From contig OZ025704.1 in assembly GCA_964019335.1 (NCBI GenBank), positions 450,622-514,621 on the forward strand: a DNA stretch of 64,000 nucleotides, read 5' to 3'. Numbering within the stretch: the first letter of the stretch is position 1; each line of letters opens with the position of its first letter. This DNA is from Diplonema japonicum (Eukaryota; Euglenozoa; Diplonemea; Diplonemida; Diplonemidae). The notes below the pieces were generated by a model. It saw only the letters and a program-made list of their open reading frames with translations. It did no database searches and had not been told where the DNA came from. This document shows positions 30,326 to 39,054 of the stretch, piece after piece. The position numbers were made by a program, and so were the translations under genes.

Positions 30326-32539
30326 ATGTCTCTCGCAGACGAGGTCAACAAGCTTAAAGCGCTGCTCGACGATGGCATCCTCAACCTTGCACAGTTTGAA
30401 GACGCGAAGAATGCAGTTATAAAGAGTTTTGCGTCACCTCCTTCTGTTGAGGAACCCAGACACGCGGCAGACGAATACGTCATTCATCTATTCTGGGACG
30501 TGTCCAATTGTCCAATGAGTGAGTGCGACAAGATTGCACCTATTTTACATGAGATTAAACATAACCTGAAAAAGAAGTTTTCAAAAGAGTGTCACGGGTG
30601 GGACCCTTTCGCATCGGTCACAAGAGGGCAGTTCTACTTGAACGCCAAGGTGAGCCACGGCCTGATGAGCTCTCAAATCGACGACCTGCGTGACGTGGGT
30701 CTCACACATGTGGATCCTGGCGAGAAGCGCGGGGGTGATGACCACAAGATGATCAGCGATATCACGCAGCTTGCGACAGACCCTACCATAGATTCCTCGA
30801 AGGTGGTGGTGGTGGTTATTACAGGCGACAGGGACTTCAGTGCCTCCCTCAGAACCCTCAAAAGCAACGGATTTGCAAAGACACTGCTCATCCATAACGG
30901 GAGCGCACGCAAAGCATTTCTCAGCAATGCGATGTTCGCGCTTGATTGGAACTACATCCGCAGTGCCGCTATCGAAGCGAAGCTATCAATCAATGGAAAC
31001 GGAGGCAGCAGCCGTACATATACTGGCCTGTACCGCCCTAGCGAGCAGAGATGCTCATCGAAGCACAGGAAGAGATCAGCTTCACCCGCAGTAAGAGCAA
31101 TTTCGAGACACGAGTCTCCAGATTCTGCTGTACCTATCGTAACAGGAATTTTGAAACGTGGAGTGCCCCATACGCCCTTAACCCCTGTTACAGGTTCACG
31201 GCCCGGCACACCGAGGACGTTCGGAACACCTGGTACAACACCCCCCAGAACACCACCAAGATCCCCTACATCAAGGGACAGCTTCGGCAGCAAGGGCCAG
31301 GCAGCACTTGAGATGTTGAAGCAGGCAAGCGTGAAATCAAGCAGAAACGCATCAGAGTACCCGCTGTTCTCGTGGTTGAGCACTGGGGAGGGAATCGGTG
31401 TGGAGAAAGCGGCCGAGACGATGGTGATACTGCATAAGTCGGTACTCGACACATGCGGCAGCATCGACCACGGGGATTCCGGTGCGATGACTATTGGGAA
31501 CAAGACAAGCGCGGCCTTTGCTTACAATTACTTCATCATGGTGAACATCGAGCCATTGATCTACACCATTGGAATGGGACTGCCGAGTTACAAGGTAGCA
31601 AACCTGATGAGCGATTTATTTGTTGCTCATGACAAAGTAGTGGAGCAGCTCGCGAAGTGCGATGTGTCGAGGGTAGTCTGCCCGTTTCCATTCAGCATGA
31701 AGCACGACCGCGACTTGGACACCATCTCACCGGAAGTACGAAGTAGGTGTATCATGGTTCGTAGTGCCGCATTCGCCTCAGCCTCTGGTCTGACGAGGGA
31801 GCTCCTCACCCGCCATGGTTTGGGTGAGATCAGCACGCTTCCCATTGATGAGCCGGAGGAGTTCAGAGTTCAAGTTGTAGTGAGAGAGGTGTTGAAGCTC
31901 TGCACCACGCATCCTGAGACTATCAAGAACTTTGCAGCATCACTGATGACTGTCTCAAGGCAGTACGGTCCCTCCCAGGTACTCGAGGCCGTTGCTGACG
32001 TTAATGATTTTAACTGTTTTGCCGTGGCTGGTCTCCTGTCCCACGGGTACCCTGTCCTAGGCACTGAACAGGGTTCACTGATGCTAACAATAAAGGTGCT
32101 CGAGGGCTGCTCATCAGATTCTTCGAAGAAGGTGTCTGCCTGTCTGCAGCTACTGGACTCTGTTGGGGAGCGCTTGGACGAATCAGTTGAGGGCATCATT
32201 GCTGTCGATGGTGCGCTTGATGCCCTGCTTGAAAAGAGCTTCATGAACAAGCTGACCCATTCGCAGCAGTGGCTAATGGCGAGGATCCGTAAGCTCAGGA
32301 GCAACGGATGGAGAGAAAAGGGGGGCGAGGTGCTAAATAAGGTTTCAGCACCGAAGCTGAAGAGTGAAATTAAGGATTTATTTCACAATTTTAAGAGACA
32401 AGACCTTCTCAAGAAGCTTGTGCGGGAGCAATACAAGGAATGTCTGGTTAACAGCAAACTCCAATACAACAAACTAACCTATGGCAGGGCACATGCACTC
32501 CTCCGTGAGTTGAAGAAGCTGCAGTATTCTGATAAATAA
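30326..32539 (+). CDS. NYN-domain (PIN-like RNase) protein with SHOCT-like N-terminus
   Basis: This is a single-exon protein of 737 aa. Residues 2-36 (EVNKLKALLDDGILNLAQFE) resemble the short SHOCT-type motif. About 47-210 is an NYN/LOTUS-type nuclease fold: HLFWDVSNCP with the first acidic residue, then RGGDDHKMISDI, then VVVVITGDRDFSASLRTL with the GDRDF signature. Asp residues at the expected metal sites appear present, so it is probably an active ribonuclease. A Pro/Thr/Arg-rich linker (about 240-325) precedes 400 residues of helical sequence without recognised domains. Eukaryotic NYN proteins such as MARF1 act in RNA turnover; that role here is inferred. Confidence 0.75.
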   Translation: MSLADEVNKLKALLDDGILNLAQFEDAKNAVIKSFASPPSVEEPRHAADEYVIHLFWDVSNCPMSECDKIAPILHEIKHNLKKKFSKECHGWDPFASVTRGQFYLNAKVSHGLMSSQIDDLRDVGLTHVDPGEKRGGDDHKMISDITQLATDPTIDSSKVVVVVITGDRDFSASLRTLKSNGFAKTLLIHNGSARKAFLSNAMFALDWNYIRSAAIEAKLSINGNGGSSRTYTGLYRPSEQRCSSKHRKRSASPAVRAISRHESPDSAVPIVTGILKRGVPHTPLTPVTGSRPGTPRTFGTPGTTPPRTPPRSPTSRDSFGSKGQAALEMLKQASVKSSRNASEYPLFSWLSTGEGIGVEKAAETMVILHKSVLDTCGSIDHGDSGAMTIGNKTSAAFAYNYFIMVNIEPLIYTIGMGLPSYKVANLMSDLFVAHDKVVEQLAKCDVSRVVCPFPFSMKHDRDLDTISPEVRSRCIMVRSAAFASASGLTRELLTRHGLGEISTLPIDEPEEFRVQVVVREVLKLCTTHPETIKNFAASLMTVSRQYGPSQVLEAVADVNDFNCFAVAGLLSHGYPVLGTEQGSLMLTIKVLEGCSSDSSKKVSACLQLLDSVGERLDESVEGIIAVDGALDALLEKSFMNKLTHSQQWLMARIRKLRSNGWREKGGEVLNKVSAPKLKSEIKDLFHNFKRQDLLKKLVREQYKECLVNSKLQYNKLTYGRAHALLRELKKLQYSDK

Positions 32540-32882
32540 ACCTCTGTTTCTTTCGCTCTCGGGACACAGTTCCTTCTTCGCCTGCAGCGACGTAGCCCGG
32601 CGATTCCCTCAATGGCTTGTGCCGTAGAAGTGGTTGCTTTCTTCTGAATCTTAGAAGTATCCTTTCGATACTAAAGTATAAAAGCTTCCAAAATGTCAAG
32701 TGCTGCACCACCCAGACTCCTACTAACCTGGTCTGGTCGCGTGGGTGATTGGATTTGACTAATTTATATTGTTCCTTTGTTATGGTTTATTCATTCGTGC
32801 AGAGCGCCAACACCGGCCTTCATCTCATAATTATTCTATGGTTTCCATTTATTATATCATTGTCTAGTTAGGTAGGTGGAAG
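32540..32882. other. Intergenic gap, 343 nt, with a small perfect hairpin
   Basis: This is the longest gap inside the 24-48 kb block. It contains AGTATC-CTTTC-GATACT at about 32648-32664 (6-bp perfect stem) in complex, non-homopolymeric sequence. No ORF, tRNA or known snRNA motif is seen. TCTAG at 32866-32870 may be the acceptor for the next gene. Confidence 0.5.
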
Positions 32883-35399
32883 ATGGCGGTGGCAGGTCGC
32901 CAAGACTTCGTCCCCTTGTGGATAGAAGGAGTGTTGTCCAGCGACTACGAGGTAAGCACACTGCCCTTAATGTTTGCTTGTGAGAGTGACTTTGATGCAT
33001 ATTACACCACACTTTGCGAGAGATATCCGAGGAAAAGCAAAGAGATGAGAGACATGATGAGGTACAGCCGATCAGCTCGAGAGCTGAAGGTGAAGGGGAA
33101 GTGGCAGGAGAGCCTTGAAGCCATGAATGAGTCTCTCAACTTGCGGAAGAAAGTATTTGAGAACGAGGACTATCAGCTAGTGGCAGCACAGCAGCACTAT
33201 TGTCTGACTGCTGTGCATTACGCATCGCAAGCACTTGTTCAGCAGCAGGGTACAACGTCATACGAGCTGTTCAAAGAGGCGAAGGAGGCTGTGGAGGCAA
33301 ACTTGCCCACAATGGAGAGGCCCTTCTTTGAGGTAATGCTGTATAGCAATTGGGCAAACTACTGGAACCGCCGCGGCAGGCCATCGTCGACATGCCAGTC
33401 GTGCGGGTCGGCTTTGAAGCGCTGGAGGAAGCTCATCCAAGTGTTGCCTCCGTCGTGCAGCGAAGCGCCAGACTTCAAGCTCTTCACCTCCTTTTTATTA
33501 CTGCGGTACGGAGCCAGCCAACTACTGTGCTGCAAGTATGGTGCAGCCCAGGCGTCGCTTGTAGAGGGGCTCAACTGCATGACGCAGCTCGCACCCCCAG
33601 TCCAAATACCTGCAGGTGCCATCAACGCTACCGGGCTGAGCTTTAGCGACGCTCCCAAGATCTATCTCCCTGTGGAGAAGATTAACATGTGCGTGACGTC
33701 GGCCTACTCGCATTACGACACGCCGTGGCCGCTGCTTCCGTCGCTGCGAACTGTCGGATTGTACAACCTGAGCTATGCAAACATCTACCTGTTGCGCTTC
33801 AGTGCCGCTACAGAGAATCTTGAGAAATGCGCAAAGCAGTTTGAAAGAAGCTTGCGTATGTATAAGAAAGAAGGGAATGAGCACTGGTGGAACGAAGTAC
33901 AACTGGCCTTTAAGCATTGCTCCACGGTGTTGAGCTCTGGTAAAAAGATACGAGTCGACCACTGGAACAGCCATCACAGAGGGCTACAGACTATCTTCAT
34001 GCAGGACCACCAGCGGGGCGTAAGCAAAGCTAACAGCCACATTGACGAAGAACAGAAAGACGAAAGCACGGAGGTGTGGGAGAAGCTGGTACCCTGTTTG
34101 AAGAAGAAGATGACTTTCAAGCACGCAATGAAAACAATGGATGGCATGGCTGTCAAAATGAAGCAGGATCCGCAGATCATATCACTGGCAAACAAGATTA
34201 AGGAGAAGCAAGATTTAACAAAAGTAAAAAAGCGGGTGAAAGAAGCACAAGAAAGTGAAGGGGTACAGGGACAGGGACTATGGAATAGCAAATTCACATT
34301 GCACAGTAGTAATAAAAGGTATATTGCAACCTTTCCGAACACGACGCAGCAGAGGACAGTTGTGAAGAAGACACGTTCGCATGCTACCAGCCCTGTTCAC
34401 GAGGAGGTTGCAGAAGAGAAAGAGAAAGAGCTGTCGCCACGTCAGATCTTGAAAGATTCGTTGTTTGAACTCTACTGCCCCTCGCAGGAGGTGGCAGAGG
34501 ACCCTGCTTATGAAGCCGCAAAGATGAGGCTATCAGGAATCTCGCAAAGAGAGCATGTCCTGACGGAATACGCGTCTTCACTTGAGCGGGAGCTCAGTAG
34601 AGTGGCCAAGCAGAAGGATGATGTTGCATCTACTCGAAAGAAGCTGGAGCTAATTTGTGAGAAAGGACCTGTGAAGCCAGAGAAAAAGCCACCGCAGATT
34701 GAGGAACCAAAAGAGGTGGACGTGGCACCTAAAGAGATACCGGCATACTGTGACACTGCAGCACAAAAAGCACCCCCCGTGTTGGACAATCTCAATAAGA
34801 TCACGAACAGATTCATGCACGGGTTTGGTAAGGCGAAGACACCTGAGCCTGCTATGGACAACACAAGTGAGGGTAGCGATGAGAGCTTCTGTGACAAGCT
34901 GAGCAGCGTCTACGGGCGCAGACAGAAGATGTGCAGATCAACATCTCCGAAGTCTGATGCATTCAAGAGACCAAAGAGCTTTGTGAACAGCAGGTCAGCT
35001 GGTGAGAGGCAGCAACGGCTGCGCACCCTCTTGCCCCATCTGGACCAGCATGGCGAAATGTATAGAATGGTCACAAAGGAGCTGGCATCCAACCAGCAGG
35101 TGCTGACATGTCGGGCAAAGGAAAGACGCCTGCAACGAATGGTCGAGGTTGCGAAGAAAGGCAGGATTGCACTGCACATCGGAAGCGACGTCAAGAAGAA
35201 CATTATTGCTGATAGAGAAGCCCTCAGGAACGCAAGGTGGGTGTTCTCCGCAACGTTAGCAGTTGCAGCCACACTGGACAGCGCTAGCATGCTCAGCACC
35301 CAGGAGACTGCTACTCTGGGCGATACTGCCACTGAGCTGGGTTGTGGTGATGAAACACCTGTTTTACACGAGGACGCTGTTCCTGTTCCTCCCGTTTGA
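32883..35399 (+). CDS. TPR-like and coiled-coil protein, function unknown
   Basis: The product is 838 aa. Residues about 55-330 are helical with TPR-like pairs (SARELKVKGKWQESLEAMNE and LRFSAATENLEKCAKQFERS). A long charged region follows, with a coiled coil around 555-590 and a Lys/Ser/Arg-rich segment at about 655-720. A 33-nt in-frame stretch at 32952-32984 (GTAAGC...GTGAG) could be an intron near the N-terminus; keeping or removing it leaves the frame intact. Protein scaffolding is the usual role of TPRs, but I cannot assign a pathway. The start at 32883 follows TTAG|GTAGGTGGAAG. Confidence 0.65.
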   Translation: MAVAGRQDFVPLWIEGVLSSDYEVSTLPLMFACESDFDAYYTTLCERYPRKSKEMRDMMRYSRSARELKVKGKWQESLEAMNESLNLRKKVFENEDYQLVAAQQHYCLTAVHYASQALVQQQGTTSYELFKEAKEAVEANLPTMERPFFEVMLYSNWANYWNRRGRPSSTCQSCGSALKRWRKLIQVLPPSCSEAPDFKLFTSFLLLRYGASQLLCCKYGAAQASLVEGLNCMTQLAPPVQIPAGAINATGLSFSDAPKIYLPVEKINMCVTSAYSHYDTPWPLLPSLRTVGLYNLSYANIYLLRFSAATENLEKCAKQFERSLRMYKKEGNEHWWNEVQLAFKHCSTVLSSGKKIRVDHWNSHHRGLQTIFMQDHQRGVSKANSHIDEEQKDESTEVWEKLVPCLKKKMTFKHAMKTMDGMAVKMKQDPQIISLANKIKEKQDLTKVKKRVKEAQESEGVQGQGLWNSKFTLHSSNKRYIATFPNTTQQRTVVKKTRSHATSPVHEEVAEEKEKELSPRQILKDSLFELYCPSQEVAEDPAYEAAKMRLSGISQREHVLTEYASSLERELSRVAKQKDDVASTRKKLELICEKGPVKPEKKPPQIEEPKEVDVAPKEIPAYCDTAAQKAPPVLDNLNKITNRFMHGFGKAKTPEPAMDNTSEGSDESFCDKLSSVYGRRQKMCRSTSPKSDAFKRPKSFVNSRSAGERQQRLRTLLPHLDQHGEMYRMVTKELASNQQVLTCRAKERRLQRMVEVAKKGRIALHIGSDVKKNIIADREALRNARWVFSATLAVAATLDSASMLSTQETATLGDTATELGCGDETPVLHEDAVPVPPV

Positions 35400-35460
35400 A
35401 CCGTTTCCACGGTTCACTGTATCGTCTTAACTTTTAGTAAATGAATGTGGTCCTGTAGCA

Positions 35461-35479
35461 CACTCACGACAGGTCAACA
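35461..35479 (+). promoter_or_regulatory. Putative trans-splice acceptor in an 80-nt intergenic gap
   Basis: CACTCACGACAG|GTCAACAATG lies between two genes whose stop and start codons are 80 nt apart. It is a clear example of the recurrent CAG|GT context directly before a start codon. Confidence 0.5.
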
Positions 35480-37846
35480 ATGGAAGGCATTACGAAGGAA
35501 GCTATGCATGCTTTGGCCAGGGCGCTCATTAGCAGCGAGGCAGTAAATTACCCTGACGGATCCACACCCCTGCAATTGGCCACATCAGTGCTTTTAGCAA
35601 ATGTGACCTTTGACGGCAAGGCGGTGTTGTCCCCCCCTCTTGTAGAGGTTAGGAGGTGTGTGGAGCCTGTACCTCGGCAGCCTGCAGCACCAGCACCCAA
35701 ACGAAGGCGCCCCAACGGGCAGTACGAAGCCAGCAATGAGGTGGCTGCCGTGCTTCATCGACGAAAACTACTGCAACACGAATGGGATGAGCGGCAGATT
35801 GTTCTAGAGGACGAAAAGGTCGAATGGTCAACGCTTCAGGCGGGGTGCACTCTCATTGCAAACAACATTGAGACTATGCTGGTGTTGCAAGGCACCCTGC
35901 AAGAACCGTTGTCATTCCCTTCTCCACCGCCCAGCCCGCCCAGTAGAGGATCATCCTTTGCGGAACGTAACCGAGAATATAAGCACCCGGTACCGCCTGA
36001 GGAAAATCTAAACATAGGAGTGGTGCGCCTGATGCATGACTTGGATAAGAAGGAGAAGGCTGCAACAGCAAGACGCAAAGCAAGAATCAAGTGGAGATCC
36101 AAAAGGCCAGTGCACCTTCAGGAGTTTGATGATAGGAACCTCCGGCGGAAGATCCAGTGCGACAGGCGAGTGCAGCTCCGCAGGCTACTGCTGCGTGGGA
36201 AGCAATACGAAACATACACAGATATGAATCCGATGGATGATGGCCTGCACGTGCTGTTTCATTCGGCCATCGAAGGGCATGTTGACAGCTTCAAGAAGTT
36301 TACCCTTGTCAACGAGAGTTTGGATCCAATGCTCCTGTTGACAGATAAGTTTGGGAGAACGCCTTTGCATTTTGCTGCTTACCATGGACAGTTGTGCGTT
36401 GTGCATTTCTGTACAATGAATTTAAATATCCACAAAATACAGCCGACGAGTCGTGGGCACACTGTACTGCACTACGCGGTTTTGGGAGGGCGTCTTGATG
36501 TGGTTACAATGATTTTCAAGAGCGCTTCAGGCCATTGCAGAACAGTATATGAACTGTCAGCAGCTACAAAAGAGGGTCTTCGGGCCATTGACATTTCTCG
36601 TAACATGCAGTACGGACACATCTTTCACTACTTGAAGCAGTTGGAGGGACAGCACACCATAAGCAAAATGGCTGAGTTGGTGAAGGTGAAGAAGACAAAG
36701 GAGGTAGAACGTGATGTGATACGTGCAATGAGGTTGGCAGAGATAGAGATACAGGAAGCTCTTCAGAAAGCAATGGAAGAAGGGGAGCGAGAGAAGAGAG
36801 AGGCCGCGCTCCGAGATGAAGAAGAGCGGTTAGAACGAGAAAAGATGGCTGAGATGGAGGCGCTGCTGGCGGAGGAAGAGGCAATTGCAATTGCGAAGTT
36901 AGAGCAGATGAGGCAAAAGAGAGAACAGTATTTCGAAGAAAGGAACATACGTTTACATGAGTTTCGCCTTGCTAGGGAGCTCATCGAGGAAACACTGATG
37001 AGCGAGGAGGACATCCTAAGCAGTGAAAAGCCTGTTGTACAATTGTCAAGAACGAAAGTGGAACCAACGCAACAAGAGCGGGCATATTATGGACTATCTG
37101 TGTGCGACGGTCAGCGGGTTCGGGGGTATGGAAATATTCAGTATGACCACCTGCTAGTAATGATGACGAAAGGACCTGCAACAGCTGCCGGCATCAAGTC
37201 AGGAGAGAGCATTGTCGCGATCAATGGAAAACAAGCAAGCCTTACGAGGTTTAGAGAAGCATGTAGTTCAGCAGGCTGCTTACATCTGATTCTAAAAGAT
37301 AAGCAATCGAAGAAGAGAGATGTGATTGTGGAGCCTTGTATGGAACTCGAACGCTGCGAGAGTAATAGCAGATATACAAACTATACCGTCACGAAGGTTC
37401 CCCCGTACGTAGCTGGATTCAAGAGTGCGAAACAGTTTGCAGCCGTGAGCGCAGGCCCATGCGTCGAGGGAAGGGAAGATGTGCACTCATCAGTCCGGAT
37501 AATATTACGTAGTGATGCTAAGGTTGTGTGCATCTCTGGCTTCCAGCTGTACGGCCCTGGTGGGCGACGCGTCATGCATGCCAGCCTGTCCAATCCTCGC
37601 ATTGCTGCAAAGTTTCAAAAGGAAGAGGACGTGTCCCAAGCGTCGCCTATGGTGATAGAAGTTCAGCTTGTGAAGCCGATTGTAATAACATCATTCCGCC
37701 TCAAAACAGCAGCATGTGATAGAGCCACTGACCCCACTGAATGCATGTTACAAGGGCGTTTAAAGACAGAGTGGCACACGCTCTGTGAGCACCCATTGCT
37801 GCTACCAACAGCAAGGAAGACATGGGGTGTCATCACCGATTCTTAG
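35480..37846 (+). CDS. Ankyrin / coiled-coil / PDZ / discoidin-like scaffold protein
   Basis: This is a single-exon protein of 788 aa. A basic N-terminal region precedes ankyrin repeats (about 255-390, including GRTPLHFAAYHGQLCVVHF and GHTVLHYAVLGGRLDVV). A charged coiled coil covers about 400-510. A PDZ domain lies at about 537-610 (YYGLSVCDG, then GPATAAGIKSGESIVAINGK). The last 120 residues resemble a galactose-binding/discoidin fold, with IVITSFRLKTAACDRATDPTE matching the usual YRLxTANDxPxRDP segment. This combination suggests a membrane-proximal or ciliary scaffold, but I know of no protein with the same order. Confidence 0.75.
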   Translation: MEGITKEAMHALARALISSEAVNYPDGSTPLQLATSVLLANVTFDGKAVLSPPLVEVRRCVEPVPRQPAAPAPKRRRPNGQYEASNEVAAVLHRRKLLQHEWDERQIVLEDEKVEWSTLQAGCTLIANNIETMLVLQGTLQEPLSFPSPPPSPPSRGSSFAERNREYKHPVPPEENLNIGVVRLMHDLDKKEKAATARRKARIKWRSKRPVHLQEFDDRNLRRKIQCDRRVQLRRLLLRGKQYETYTDMNPMDDGLHVLFHSAIEGHVDSFKKFTLVNESLDPMLLLTDKFGRTPLHFAAYHGQLCVVHFCTMNLNIHKIQPTSRGHTVLHYAVLGGRLDVVTMIFKSASGHCRTVYELSAATKEGLRAIDISRNMQYGHIFHYLKQLEGQHTISKMAELVKVKKTKEVERDVIRAMRLAEIEIQEALQKAMEEGEREKREAALRDEEERLEREKMAEMEALLAEEEAIAIAKLEQMRQKREQYFEERNIRLHEFRLARELIEETLMSEEDILSSEKPVVQLSRTKVEPTQQERAYYGLSVCDGQRVRGYGNIQYDHLLVMMTKGPATAAGIKSGESIVAINGKQASLTRFREACSSAGCLHLILKDKQSKKRDVIVEPCMELERCESNSRYTNYTVTKVPPYVAGFKSAKQFAAVSAGPCVEGREDVHSSVRIILRSDAKVVCISGFQLYGPGGRRVMHASLSNPRIAAKFQKEEDVSQASPMVIEVQLVKPIVITSFRLKTAACDRATDPTECMLQGRLKTEWHTLCEHPLLLPTARKTWGVITDS

Positions 37847-37939
37847 TACGTATTTACCCCTTGTGTCCAAGGCGGTGTTTATGGCTTCTCATTCAGCATC
37901 CAGTCACTGACAGGTTAATTCAAGCAACAAAAAATACAA

Positions 37940-38878
37940 ATGAGGATCACTATTAAGTATCCTGAAGCCGGTACTGAAGGGACCATTGAAGAGCACGATG
38001 AGCTTCTGGGGAAGAACTCCACTGTCCTTGATTTGAAGGGTCTCATCAAGCTATGGACAGGTGAAAGCATTATGAAGCAGGTGCTTCTCATGGATGACAA
38101 TGTGTGCGAAGACAGGGACACTTTACAGAGCCTTGGCATCAGCACTCAGGAAGATGCAGAGCAAAAGCCGTTTTCCCTAATTCTTGAGGAGGAAGAGGAG
38201 GCTGCTATGGCTGAGGGTGAATACACTCATGAGGCATTCATCAGGGCCAACACTGCACTTGGAAAGGGTGTTGCTGTGACGCCTGATACCGAGCACGAGG
38301 AGCAGAAGAGGAGAGAAATAACGCAGAGAGCGATTGAAAAGACGCGAAAAGAAAAGGAGCACCCCCGTGTCAGGCCCATGAAGCTCAACACCCACTCCCC
38401 CGAGATGTCGACAGAGGATAAGTCGGATGTATACGCAATCTACTTGGACTCCAAGTACGGCATGCGTGTCAAGGGCATGGACCAGAAACTGATGATAACC
38501 GTCGGTGCTGAGGACTATGAATACTGGGACCTGAGGCTTCCTGAGACACTTTCCGTCAGGACGGAGTGCAACAGGGCCACGGAGGTTGTGCTCGACGTCT
38601 TCTACTTCGGCGAGATCAAGAAGGTCGTTTCACAAGAAGCTTTCAGGCAAAAGGTGAAGGACAAGCTCGAAGGCTTGGGCATCAAAACGAGCTTTCTGAG
38701 CTACCCCCTCCGCGACGCAGGGTGCATGTACCCCCTCATCGCCATGCCTTTCGTCGTGTCCCACAGTGACGCTGAGAAGTTGGGCCATTCTGTATTTGAG
38801 CACTTTGGTAGACCGATGACCCCACCCTCCCAACGCCCTTTGAACAGCGGTGCAGGTGGTGGCTGTGGGTCGCAGTAG
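37940..38878 (+). CDS. Ubiquitin-like-domain protein of unknown function
   Basis: This is a single-exon protein of 312 aa. Residues 1-78 look like a ubiquitin-like beta-grasp: MRITIKYPEAG, VLDLKGLIKLWTG, KQVLLMDDNVCEDRDTLQSLGI, then FSLILEE. A Glu/Lys/Arg-rich helical linker leads to a C-terminal alpha/beta region (about 165-290, YAIYLDSKYGMRVKG and FLSYPLRDAGCMYPL) that I cannot assign. The protein ends in a Gly/Ser/Cys tail. It could be an adaptor or a cytoskeletal Ubl protein. It is flanked by short gaps (93 and 176 nt) in the + strand array. Confidence 0.65.
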   Translation: MRITIKYPEAGTEGTIEEHDELLGKNSTVLDLKGLIKLWTGESIMKQVLLMDDNVCEDRDTLQSLGISTQEDAEQKPFSLILEEEEEAAMAEGEYTHEAFIRANTALGKGVAVTPDTEHEEQKRREITQRAIEKTRKEKEHPRVRPMKLNTHSPEMSTEDKSDVYAIYLDSKYGMRVKGMDQKLMITVGAEDYEYWDLRLPETLSVRTECNRATEVVLDVFYFGEIKKVVSQEAFRQKVKDKLEGLGIKTSFLSYPLRDAGCMYPLIAMPFVVSHSDAEKLGHSVFEHFGRPMTPPSQRPLNSGAGGGCGSQ

Positions 38879-39054
38879 GACTCGATTCAACAATCCAAAC
38901 CCCTAGTGTTTCTTATTACTTTATTTATCTCCCCTTTCAGCTTTTTGAAGCCCTACAATGTCATGTTAAGTGGCCTATGACAGGGCGTAGCTCACTCTTT
39001 ACGTATCTTTTGAATTCCATCCACATAGTTTCACAGGTGACATAAAAGGAAACA

